Positions 1 through 9,421 of a stretch of 64,000 nt of DNA are shown here, piece by piece (the first letter of the stretch is position 1; every line of letters begins with the position of its first letter). The notes under the pieces were generated by a model. That model was not told the origin of the DNA. It ran no database searches and worked only from the letters and a program-made list of their open reading frames with translations. Location: positions 47,060-111,059 of the forward strand of contig WBMZ01011542.1 in the NCBI GenBank assembly GCA_013400975.1, read 5' to 3'. Made by a program: the position numbers and the translations under genes. Source of the DNA: Atrichornis clamosus (taxonomy: Eukaryota; Chordata; Aves; Passeriformes; Menuridae).

Positions 1-169
1 GAATAATGAGTTTTGGTGGGAATGTGGAGGAAGAGATTGGAATTTCTGTTCCCTGGCGGGAATGTGCCGGCCAGGCCGTGTTTGTCGGTCTGGCCTTTCC
101 TCAGGCAGCGTGTGAAGGTGTCAGACAACCCTCTGTGTGTTCACTGGGAGAACTTCCCACCAGGAGAGG

Positions 170-300
170 GTCCCTGGAGGTGTCCAAGGACAGGGCTTGG
201 AGCAGCCTGGGATAGGGGGAGGTGTCTCTGCCCATGGCAGGGGGTGGATTGGGATGGGCTTTAATGTCCCTTCCCACCCAAACCATTCCAGGATTCTGTG
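170..300 (+). mobile_element. CR1: CR1 LINE 3' fragment
   Basis: Matches the 3' end of avian CR1, a non-LTR retrotransposon whose copies are usually 5'-truncated. Landmarks in order are TGGAGGTGTCCAAGGACAGG, CCTGGGATAG, CCCATGGCAGGGG, CCCTTCCCACCCAAACCATT and the terminal CCAGGATTCTGTG. Homology upstream of about 170 is unclear. Confidence 0.9.
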
Positions 301-1109
301 CTGGTCGCTGCCTCCCATTTCCTGTCTCTGGAGCAGAAAGACCCCCCCCCAACACTCAACTTCCCCCTATTTTCCAGCTTTTTTGCTCCCCTTTTCCCCT
401 CCTTTTTGACGCTCATGCAGTGCTTTCTACCACTCTGCCTCTGTTCCTGCAATCCTTTTTTTTTTTCCTGAGAAGGTCTGAAATTTGCTGCTTTGTTTTC
501 CATGCTCTCTGAAGATTCCTTCCTTCTTTTGTGAACCCTATAAAAATTTTATTGGGAGAGTTCCTGGTCTGAGGTATTAAAACTTGCTTTAATCAAAGCT
601 GCTCCCTGCACCCAGTACCATGAATATGTATCAACAAATGCATGTCATGAATTAAAAATGTTTATTAGCATTATTTTTAGTATTGGGGAAAGTTGTTGTT
701 ACATGGGGTGTTAATCTTACAGCATTTCTATCAGTTTGCACTTAAAATAATCAACATCAGGGTGCAATTCCCCAACTGCCCTCAGTGGGATCAGGAGCAG
801 GCTCTGCATAAGAAGATATTCCTTAATTTGTCCCAATGTCTGTGAGGAGCTTCCTCCAGAGAGGAGAAGGAGCACTCCGTGCCGTTGTATTTGCCTTAAA
901 AATTCCTGCAAAACCGAAAGGGTGACTTTCCTACATTTTTAATATTTGACACTGGCATCTAGTGTTCAAAATTGCTTTTTAAACTTCTGACCTCTGGTGT
1001 CGCTTTGATTTCTCCTTAACGATAAATGATTTATTGCCCCCTGTTCTCAATTACCCGTTACAGCTTTTTGTTATAAGGTATTAGATTTTTAAGCAAACCA
1101 AAACCAAAT

Positions 1110-1342
1110 CCCAACCAAAAAAAAAAAAAAAAAAAAAGGACAAAAAAAAACTTGTTTCCCCAGAGTTTATTTCTTTGAGGTTTAAATTTTTNNNNNNNNN
1201 NNNNNNNNNNNNNNNNNNNNNNNNNNNNNNNNNNNNNNNNNNNNNNNNNNNNNNNNNNNNNNCCCAACCAAAAAAAAAAAAAAAGAAGAGGACAAGAAAG
1301 AACTTGTTTCCCCAGAGTTGATTTCTTTGAGGGATAAAATTT
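1110..1342. repeat. Direct duplication flanking the gap
   Basis: The left copy (about 1110-1191) and the right copy (about 1263-1342) both start CCCAACC plus an A run and continue through GGACAA, an A/G stretch, CTTGTTTCCCCAGAGTT and ATTTCTTTGAGG. They are offset by 153 bp and differ at several bases. This is either a real tandem duplication or two alleles or reads placed side by side. Confidence 0.9.
1192..1262. other. Assembly gap (71 N)
   Basis: Seventy-one undetermined bases lie between two copies of nearly the same sequence, each having an A-rich run followed by CTTGTTTCCCCAGAGTT. The gap sits inside an intron and does not affect a recognised exon. Confidence 1.
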
Positions 1343-3499
1343 TGCAGACAACAAAACAGTGTTTTCCTGGAATATTTTGCATTTCTGTGCATTTAATTCC
1401 TGCTCTCTGTGGTGGTTTTTAAGCAGTTTTGCAGCTATTTAACAACCGGTTTTCCTCTTAAATTTTAACGTCCACTTCTCCTCACTGCTCAAACCCATCC
1501 CTAGCAGAGGAGCTGTTGTTGTAGCTGACCTTTAGGTGTTTTCCTGCCGTCCTGGAAGATTTTGGGTGCATTCCCTGAAACGTGCCTGGTTGCTGAGGAA
1601 CCCTTTGAATTTTGCTTCGTTTTTTTCCTCCTGGTTCTCCAGTGCTGAGTTTGGTAACTTCACTTTTGGTGTTGACACCGAAATCTGGGAGATGACCCTT
1701 GAGATGAGACTTTGAGTGGGAATTTTAGTTTAATTTCCTTGTAGACATCCATGGATTTGGTAAAAGTGTGGTGTTTTCCATGCGCTGCTCGTTATCCCGT
1801 GGGATTTTTTTAGTGCGTCCCTCAGAAGCTGCATAAAGTTACTAAATTCAGGCTTGGGCCGTGCTGACTGTGACCAAAACGATCAATTCCAACTTCCAGG
1901 CCTACGTAATATCCAAGAAAACCCTTTTTCCCTCCACACTCATTGGAACAGGTAATTACTGCAGCAACTCCAGCCTAATTGGAAGTGTTAGCTGTTAATT
2001 AAAACACGGCCGAGGTGTAGGGTTGTCTTTTGGTGTAACCAAAGCTCCCATTCAAACTTCATTAATCACTTTACACTTATTGTGCTGGGGAAGGTCGGGA
2101 CAATTGAGATGCTGGATCAGCCTGGAGTAAACAAATTCCCGTCCTCCCGTGGCATTCCAAAGGCCCCGGCCACGCCGGGCCCACGGGCTCCCTGTTCCTT
2201 TGTGATCCAATTCCCAGCGATAATTAAATGTTAAATTGGTCCTGTCAGTGCTCTGTAAACCAAGCCAGGGATCTGCCCTCTGCTGGAAATTGAACCCGAA
2301 CTTCCACGGATGACTTGGCGTGCATCATAATTAAATAATCAAGTCTTCCCTTTTAATTCACTGGGAAACAGGAGATCTCTCTTATGGAAAAAGGATCAGC
2401 TTTCCTGAGCAGCTGATTAAGTTGCCAGGCTGTCCACTGTGGTCCCCGTTAAGCCAACAGATGTTGAGCATCTTTTCCCAACCTGTTCGTTCCTTGTCAT
2501 CCTAAGCCCACAATGTTTTGCCACTGTTGAGCCATCCCTGTTTACAGCAGAGCTCGTGGATTCATGGATTCAGCTCCCGTGGATGATCTTTTCTGTGCTG
2601 ATATTGAATCCCATTGATTTTTTTTTTAATTTTATTTTTTACCCTGCCTTTTTAAACTCCTTTTTTTTTTTCCCCCTAAAAGCTGGTGCCACTCCGCTCC
2701 ATAAATGTTCATCCAAGACTTATTAAATTAAGGTGAAGTTTTTAGAAACTTCCAAGCCATTAACAGAAATTAGGGAAGCGCTCCGGGTTATAAATAAGAT
2801 TAAACGACAATCTCACTCTGGTTGTGGAGGATTTTACAGGCAAAAAACCCAACTATTAAAGCTTTTCTTCTTCACTAATAATTGCTAGAGGTACAGAGTG
2901 GTAAAATATTATAATTCTTTAAAGTTAGTGCCACATATCTGACGTTGCTGTGCCTGGTGCCATAAATCAGTGTGAGACAGTAAAACCAGTGAAGAGGAAA
3001 ACCTTTAATGGTTTTGTTTTTATGCAAAATTACTTCAGGTTTTGAGTAGATTTTTTGGGGGGGTTTTTTTCCACCTACCTTGGTTTTCTCACGTGTTCAT
3101 GGTTAAGGATATGCAAGTCATTGTTAAATGGCCAATTATAGGTGTTTGTCCTCAGAAATGAAGACAAACTGCTGTGGAACTACTCTGGAAAATTATTTTG
3201 GGTGCCTGTGAACATGAAGAATAATTCTTTCTACCTTTATACACCCCCTAAGCTTAAATAGAAATGCAGAAATTTAATTTTGCTGGTATTTTCTGTAGGT
3301 CCTTAAGTAATGATAAAGACTTGGCCATAACCTCTTTTAATTCACTTTAATTGGTGTAGCTGAGCTCTCACTCTCTCCCCACTGAAAATACCCTCAAGAC
3401 TGGCAGATTTTTGAAATAAATCTGATTTTACATGAAAATTCTGAATAATGCTTAAACCCTCATTGATTCCATTGAAAGAAAATGGGAAAGAGGATAAAT

Positions 3500-3558
3500 T
3501 CCAGGTTGGACTCAGATTTAAGTTGGGCTCAATGATCTTTTCCAACCTAAATGATTCC
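3500..3558 (+). mobile_element. CR1: CR1 3' tail, short
   Basis: Only the last part is left: TTGGACTC, then GGGCTCAATGATCTTTTCC and AACCTAAATGATTCC. This belongs to the subfamily ending in ...CCAACCTAAATGATTC, different from the copy near 170. Confidence 0.7.
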
Positions 3559-3844
3559 GTTAAATTCCCATGGATCAGTTTGGCTTTCTGCTTTATCAGA
3601 GTCTTTCATGTACATATTTAAATCAAACACACAAATACAAACCCTGATAAATGGTTCCCTTGTAAATATATTTTTGATCCCTTGTTTTCCTCAGTTTTCC
3701 TTTAGAAATGCTGGATAAAATTGGCTTTGCATAAAAAAACACGAGCTAAAAGTCATTTTTCTGTCAAATCAGTGTATCCATGTTGCACGTATTTATAGAG
3801 GGGATTTTATGTGATCTCAAGTTATTTCATTTTTTTCCTCCCAG

Positions 3845-3884
3845 GGCATTTCATGTCCGTAGTGGAAAAATACTGGCAGTGAAG
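3845..3884 (+). CDS. MAP2K5: MAP2K5 exon: beta3 strand with ATP-binding lysine
   Basis: A 40-bp exon between a pyrimidine-rich acceptor ending CCCAG and a GTAAGA donor. It reads AFHVRSGKILAVK, preceded by one base that completes the codon split by the upstream intron (phase 2). The final AVK carries the lysine that anchors the alpha and beta phosphates of ATP (K195 in human MEK5, the residue changed in kinase-dead mutants). The human segment as I recall it reads AYHVPSGK, so this bird copy appears to differ at two positions (Y to F, P to R). Both are outside the catalytic residues. The glycine-rich loop exon that must precede it is not in the window. The next intron is 5.3 kb and phase 0. Confidence 0.95.
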
Positions 3885-5639
3885 GTAAGAGATTCCAGTA
3901 ATTTTCTTTCTTTCCAGCTTTCCTGACCCTTTTTTTTCTTTCCCCTCCCTCTGAATGTTGGATCTTGATTTTGGTTTATTGCACTAAAATCCACATTTTT
4001 TTAATGCAGAAAACCCCCAGCCTGTAAATTTAATCATTCCAAATGAGCACAGATTCCCAAAATCCAAGGTTTTCCCACAGGGAATTGTCTGTAGGTACCA
4101 CCACATCTTTCTGATGTGTCCAAGTGCAGCTGGGCTTCTTGTATGGATTAAACCTGTAGGATGTGGCATTACATGGTCAGATAAATCCCAATTTTCTTTG
4201 GAATTCAGTTAAAACTGAGGTAAAATAAGAGCAGCAGTATGGCAGCTCCTGGATGCATTTTGTTAATTAAATTACACTCGTAAATGAAATTATTAATTCA
4301 GGTCATCTGCAGAAAAATGTCCAACAAAATGTACTTTTTCAAATCTATCAATTTTTTTTTTTCAATTTGACAATTTTGAAAACAAATTTGAAAAATTTTG
4401 AAGCAGTGAAGATTTGGGAAAACCAATTGTTGCACTCATGCAATTCCAGTGAATATTTTGTGATCTAAAAAAAGGTGTATTTTAAAATACAGTTTATGGA
4501 ATAATTACTCAAAAATCTGTGAAATGGGCTTTTTGTCTTATTTATCTTTTATGCCATCCTCTAATCCCTAAATTCTGGCGTATTTGAGATAAACTGAACG
4601 GATGAGAGAGGAGGGTGAGAGAAGGAATGATGGGAACTGGCTGGCGTTAAATGGAATTTAAAGGTGTTTAGATTTCAGTGAAACATTTCTATTTATTGGG
4701 CAGAACTTCAGAGGTTTAACTTCAGATTTGGGCTCAGGGTGTGGCTCCAGTCTTGTATAATTTATTAAAATGACCTTCTGCCCAAGTTTTGGCTTTTCCT
4801 AAGGATCACAGAAATCCCTTCATCCCACTGGGAAAAAAAAATTGCTTTTGGTTTTCCTGTGAATTTCAGGGAAGCAAAAGCTTCCTGCTGGATTTGAAAT
4901 GGTTCTTTCCCTATGGAAAATAGAGAAATAACATCCAAATCACTTCTGTTTATATGGAATACAAATACCACTTGAAAAAGGTTTTGAAAAAGTCATTTTG
5001 AAAAGTCTTTTAAGTGGTATCCAACATTCCTAAAGCTGGAAGAGTTGGACAGGAATTCCCTGAGCTGTGGTGGGCACAAAAGGACAGAAAATGGAATCAA
5101 TATTATTTTTAATAATTAAAACTTCCAGTGTGGATTTCAAAAAGCTCTTCCCTTGGATGCTGGGGTTTTTAAGGATGCTGCTTTTCCCCAGTTCCTGCTC
5201 CCCTGCTTCCTCACTTGAGCTTTTCCAAAGCTTTTCCATCTGGGGCTGGAGGTGCCCTCGGATCCTGCCTGGAGAGGAGGTGGCGCACCAGGAAATTCAG
5301 GGAATTCAGGCAGGAGGAGCAACAGGTTCACCCTTTGCAAGGTTAATTGAAATCACCTCCCTGTGGCAAAAAAAAAAACCCTTTTCCCAGCAATTTCACC
5401 TCTTTTTTCCCTTGGAGTCCATGGATTTGGGTAGTCCTGATGGATAATGAGCATCCTGGAGATTGGGGATCTGGGTTCCCGGGCAGGTTCTGCTCATGCT
5501 GGTCCTGTCACTCTCATTTTTATTTTCTGTAGTGTGATTTCAGAGAGATATTACATGAATTTGTGTTTTATTATGGTTTAAAATAAGGTGCACAGGAGCT
5601 GGAGATTGGGAAACCTGCCCTGGTGGTGATTGTGCAATT

Positions 5640-5810
5640 GCTATTTAAAAAATCACTTAAATAATTAAATATGTCTATAAAAAGATATATAATTTTAAAT
5701 TATGTATTAAATAGAGAAAATATAGGAAAACATATGTATATAAATGTATATTAAATATAATGCATCATATATAATAGATGCTGTTGATATTTCATAAAAA
5801 TGAATATAAT
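5640..5810. repeat. AT-rich low-complexity region
   Basis: Long A/T sequence with ATATGTATATAAATGTATAT and similar motifs; no retroposon signature. Confidence 0.85.
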
Positions 5811-7057
5811 TATAGTTTTTACAATAATGAAAAGTAATTCATTAATTTCCTTATACCTTGGCACAAGCAGCAATAAAAGAGGATGTCAATGCCAACTACC
5901 TTGGCATGAGATCATCACATGGATCCAGTGTTTTGACACAGGATTACCAGGAATCCTGGTAGGATGTAGCAACATCCCTGGATGGATCTGGGGATGCAGA
6001 GTTCTGCATTTTGGGCCTTTTTTTTAGTGCTAATATACAGATTTAATGGGACAAGGTAAGCAGAAACCTGTCGATTAAAATGCTGGTAAATAATCCTGCC
6101 AATCCATCAAACAGGAAAACAACCCATTGCTAATAACACATGACTTTTATATATAAAAATGACATCTTTTGTATAACTGCCCGCAGGGGATTACCTTTCT
6201 CAGAGGTCACCTCCTCCTATTGAAAGGGCAAAATCCAAGTGAAAACTGGGAGCCTGCCCTGGCTGCTTTTGGTTTCTCCTGCTCCAAAGCTGGCGTTTCA
6301 GTGGCCCCTTGGATGAGTCGCTTGTGTCCTGCCCCCAGCACTCCCCGATCCCCTGTGGGCTCTGCGTGCTGCCGGAGACAGTGGCGTCAGCCCAGATTCC
6401 AGAAGGGAATTCAAGCACGAACAGCAGCTGAATCTTGACCTGTGGTTCTGCTCTGGTGCCCTTCAGTGGAACGGGCGCCGCTCCAGCAATCGGACGGAGT
6501 GGCCCGTGACGGGCCGTGATGGATGGCTGGATTTATACTGGATATTTTAATAGGCTCGCACTAATTCCAGTGGAGCACGGAGCACTTTCTAATTCAGGCT
6601 CTCGACTGCTTGTATTTCGGCTGACAACTCGGCCTTGCTTGTCCTGGAGGTGGAGAGCAGGGGAAATGGGCCCAGGGACATCCCTCTCTCCAAAATGAAC
6701 CCTTTTCCCTGGAAGTGTGGGGGGTGTTGAGTTCTCCTGTGCTTTTGAGTGTGTGAAGGGATTCCAAGATCGCTGTATTTTAGGGAAAACTTGATCCCAG
6801 AGGATCTTTAAATTTTTTTAAAAACCCTTTCCGATCCAACATCCTTCTCCAGTTCAGCCGTTTACAGCCAGTTCTGACACTGCTGAGCCCTCTCTGGATC
6901 CATCCTGTCCATCCACATCCCTGAGGCTCCATCACACTCGGGTGATTCCAGGGAAATAACAGGGATTTGTGCTACAAAGTTGTTTCCGAAGGTGCTGCTT
7001 TGGAAAAATTTGTAATTTGATGTTACAACTCGTTCACCCACCTGTGTTACGCTTGTG

Positions 7058-7210
7058 GCAGTTCTCCAGGGAGGTTGTGGATTCCCCATCCCTGGAATTG
7101 TTCAAGGACAGGTTGGACAGGGTTTGGAGCAACCTGGGATAGTGGAAGGTGGAATGAGATCACTTCAAGGTCCTTTCCAGGCCAAACCATTCCAGGATTC
7201 CACGATTCCA
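7058..7210 (+). mobile_element. CR1: CR1 3' fragment
   Basis: Contains CCCTGGAATTGTTCAAGGAC, GGTTTGGAGCAACCTGGGAT and AACCATTCCAGGATTCCACG, ending with repeated ATTCCA-like octamers. Confidence 0.9.
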
Positions 7211-8604
7211 GGAAGCTGCAGCCAAAGCCTCATTCACGGCTTGGTCCTTGGTAGCAGTGGCTTTGAGGAGATTTTTTGGGTTGTTTATTTTTAATATAAC
7301 GTAATTCCAGCCCATTCTGGACACTGTCAGCTCACGTATCCATACAAGTTTTTACACCCATACAAAAGAAGAAATTTCACATGAAGGAGGTGATAAATGC
7401 AGATTAAGGTGCTGTATAGATTTTTTTTTCTTCTTCTTTCTGTGCTGTAAATAAATGAAGTTCCTCCAACCTTGGCATCAGGTGGGGTCACACAAACCAC
7501 GCACGTTCAGGTGGAAGAAAACACTCAGTACAACAATCCTGCAGAGAAAGTGAGGCTGATTTTCCCTCATTAATTTTGGGATGACACAAACTTACCATTC
7601 CTCTGGATGGGCCCTTCCCTTGGTATCCTGAACACCAGGATAATTTCCCAGGCCCTGCTTTCCCAGGTTATCCTCATTATTAGAATGCAGGGGGCTATTT
7701 GTAATTAGACTTAATGCAAATGAGCTCCAGACCTTTCCTCATGCCCGGCCTGGATGTTGGGATGTCAGGGATATTTTTGATGCCAATCATGGTCACTGGT
7801 CACTGCTGGGGTCAGTGAAGCCTTCGCAGGGAAATTCCTCACTGGGGTTGGAATTGAGTGAGGTAAAATTTGAATTTTATACCATTGACAAGATGAGATT
7901 CTGGTCATATATAAATGAACACGACTGATGGTATCCCAGCAGATTATTTTTAGGTTTTTTTTCATGCTGGAAAAAATGTAAGTGAATATTGTTGGCAAAT
8001 GATTATTGATCTGGACAAGGGTGTTAAACGTTTCTTGGCAGCCCTGTATTACACTTACAATTTAGTTTAGTGACAGCTTTTATAAATAACCCCAAAGCAA
8101 ACTCTGCATAGGAGCAGGTTATTGGTTTTTCCTTGAGACAGATTTTGGTGCTGCGAAATGCCTGTGTTTGGAAATGGGCTCCCTGGGTTCTGTTTTGTCA
8201 GCATTATTTCTGGAATTTCTGTTCTGCTAATTCTGCAGATGGACTAAATTTTGCTTCCCTTTAGCTTGAAGCATTAAACTGGGAAGCACTGGGTGGGGAC
8301 AGACTGAGCCTGGCTCAAAGCACTGAGCCCAGCTTGGTTTGTAAAGTGGAGCTTAATAATTGTGCAAATCTTCAAGGAATCTGGCAAAGAATTGTTCGTT
8401 AAATTTGACTTTCGGTGCCTCGTTAGGAGGGCGTGTCCTGAAAATCCTGAAAATGTGTAACTCCTGGAAGTGCAGCCCCCTTTGAGTGCAACCCCTGGTG
8501 CTTTTCGTGGAAGTGAGGGCAGGGATGGGGGAAGCAGTGGACGAAGCTCACCGTGAGGGGCTGGTTTGAGCTGCTGCAGGTCAGGCTGGCCGTAGGTGTT
8601 TTCT

Positions 8605-9010
8605 GAGGGCTGGAGCCCCCTGCTCTGGAGCCAGGCTGGGATGGCTGGGAATGTTCACCTGGAGGAGAGGAAGTTCTGGGAAGACCTGGGAGCCCCTTCC
8701 AGGGCCTAAAGGGGCTCGAGGAGAGCTGGAGAGGGACTCGGGACAAGGGATGGAGGGACAGGACACAGGGAATGGCTTCCCACTGCCAGAGGGCAGGGAT
8801 AGATGGGATATTGGGAAGGAATTGTTCCCTGTGAGGGAGGGGAGGCCCTGGCACAGGGTGCCCAGAGCAGCTGTGGCTGCCCCTGGATCCCTGGAAGTGT
8901 CCAAGGCCAGGCTGGAGCACCCTGGGATAGTGGGAGGTGTCTCTGCCCATGGCAGGGGCTGGAATGAAATGATCTTAAAGATCCCTTCCCATCCAAACCA
9001 TTCCAAGATT
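8605..9010 (+). mobile_element. CR1: CR1 3' fragment, about 400 bp
   Basis: One of the longer copies. It starts within GGAGCCCCCTGCTCTGGAGC, passes through CAGGGCCTAAAGGGGCT and GAATTGTTCCCTGTGAGGG, and ends AACCATTCCAAGATT. It lies about 170 bp upstream of the alphaC exon. Confidence 0.93.
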
Positions 9011-9177
9011 ATCAGCCTATCCTTTCATTTCCATTTCCGTCCTTTTCTTATCTCTCTGTTAAAATATTCTTTCCACCTATTCCTCTCTTTCCTGTTATCC
9101 CACAAGGATTATTAGTACATGGATCTTCAGGGGTTTTATTTTGAATAATTCACTCTGGTGGTGTTTCTGTGTTTCAG

Positions 9178-9246
9178 GTCATTCCCTTGGATATAACCTT
9201 GGAACTCCAGAAGCAGATCATGTCAGAGCTAGAAATTCTTTATAAG
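9178..9246 (+). CDS. MAP2K5: MAP2K5 exon: alphaC helix
   Basis: A 69-bp exon (23 codons) from acceptor TTTCAG to donor GTATGT. It begins VIPLDITLELQKQ and ends with SELEILYK, equivalent to human residues 196-218. The first glutamate of SELE (position 212) is the conserved alphaC glutamate that forms the salt bridge with the ATP lysine in the active kinase. Codon 198 is CCC (Pro), where I recall Leu in human MEK5. This sits in the beta3-alphaC connection and is probably a lineage difference. The exon is phase 0 on both sides. It is separated from the next exon by an intron of only 93 bp, so the two exons are likely recognised together by intron definition. Confidence 0.96.
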
Positions 9247-9339
9247 GTATGTAGGTTTTATCACTTGAATTACACTTGCTTGAATTTTCTTACAGCAGGT
9301 TTTTAAAACTGGCTTCTGTTTCTTTCCTTCTCCTCCCAG
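9247..9339 (+). other. MAP2K5: MAP2K5 93-bp intron
   Basis: A very short intron with donor GTATGT and acceptor CCTCCCAG preceded by a TTTCTTTCCTTCTCC tract. It contains no repeat. It is close to the minimum size tolerated in vertebrates and the shortest in the window by more than threefold. Confidence 0.95.
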
Positions 9340-9421
9340 TGCGACTCATCCTATATCATAGGATTTTATGGTGCTTTTTTTGTAGAAAACAGGATTTCGT
9401 TGTGCACAGAGTTCATGGATG
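9340..9421 (+). CDS. MAP2K5: MAP2K5 exon: beta4-beta5 and hinge
   Basis: An 82-bp exon from acceptor CTCCCAG to donor GTGAGT, reading from CDSSYIIGFYGAFF through ENRISLCTEFMD plus the first base of a glycine codon (human 219-246). It supplies the beta4 and beta5 strands and the hinge (CTEFMDGGSL across the junction) that contacts the adenine of ATP. The YIIGFYGAFF segment is typical of MAP kinase kinases. Leu replaces the Ile I recall in human ISICTE, a conservative change. The exon begins at phase 0 and ends at phase 1, so skipping it would break the frame. The donor matches the consensus well. No stop or indel is present. Confidence 0.97.

Larger units (their letters stand above)
1..3844 (+). 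other. MAP2K5: MAP2K5 intron, 3' part (upstream of first exon)
   Basis: No gene seen. The segment holds a CR1 fragment near the left end, an assembly gap with duplicated flanks (1110-1342), AT-rich sequence and a short CR1 3' tail at 3500-3558. The reading frame at 3845 needs an upstream exon ending after the second base of a lysine codon, and no such exon with a glycine-loop sequence was found. Confidence 0.8.
3885..9177 (+). other. MAP2K5: MAP2K5 intron, 5.3 kb
   Basis: No coding sequence recognised. Contains an AT-rich patch around 5640-5810, CR1 copies at 7058-7210 and 8605-9010, and otherwise unremarkable unique sequence. The second CR1 ends about 170 bp before the next acceptor. Confidence 0.8.

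Noticed and set aside
1..3844. Upstream glycine-loop exon (GHGNGGTVYK-type)
   Set aside because: No sequence of this type seen. It could in principle hide in the 71-base gap, but the exon would be too long to fit with splice sites and the flanks are repeats.
8423..9115. Open frames of 130-175 codons on both strands
   Set aside because: They coincide with the CR1 3' fragment at 8605-9010 and its GC-rich flank.
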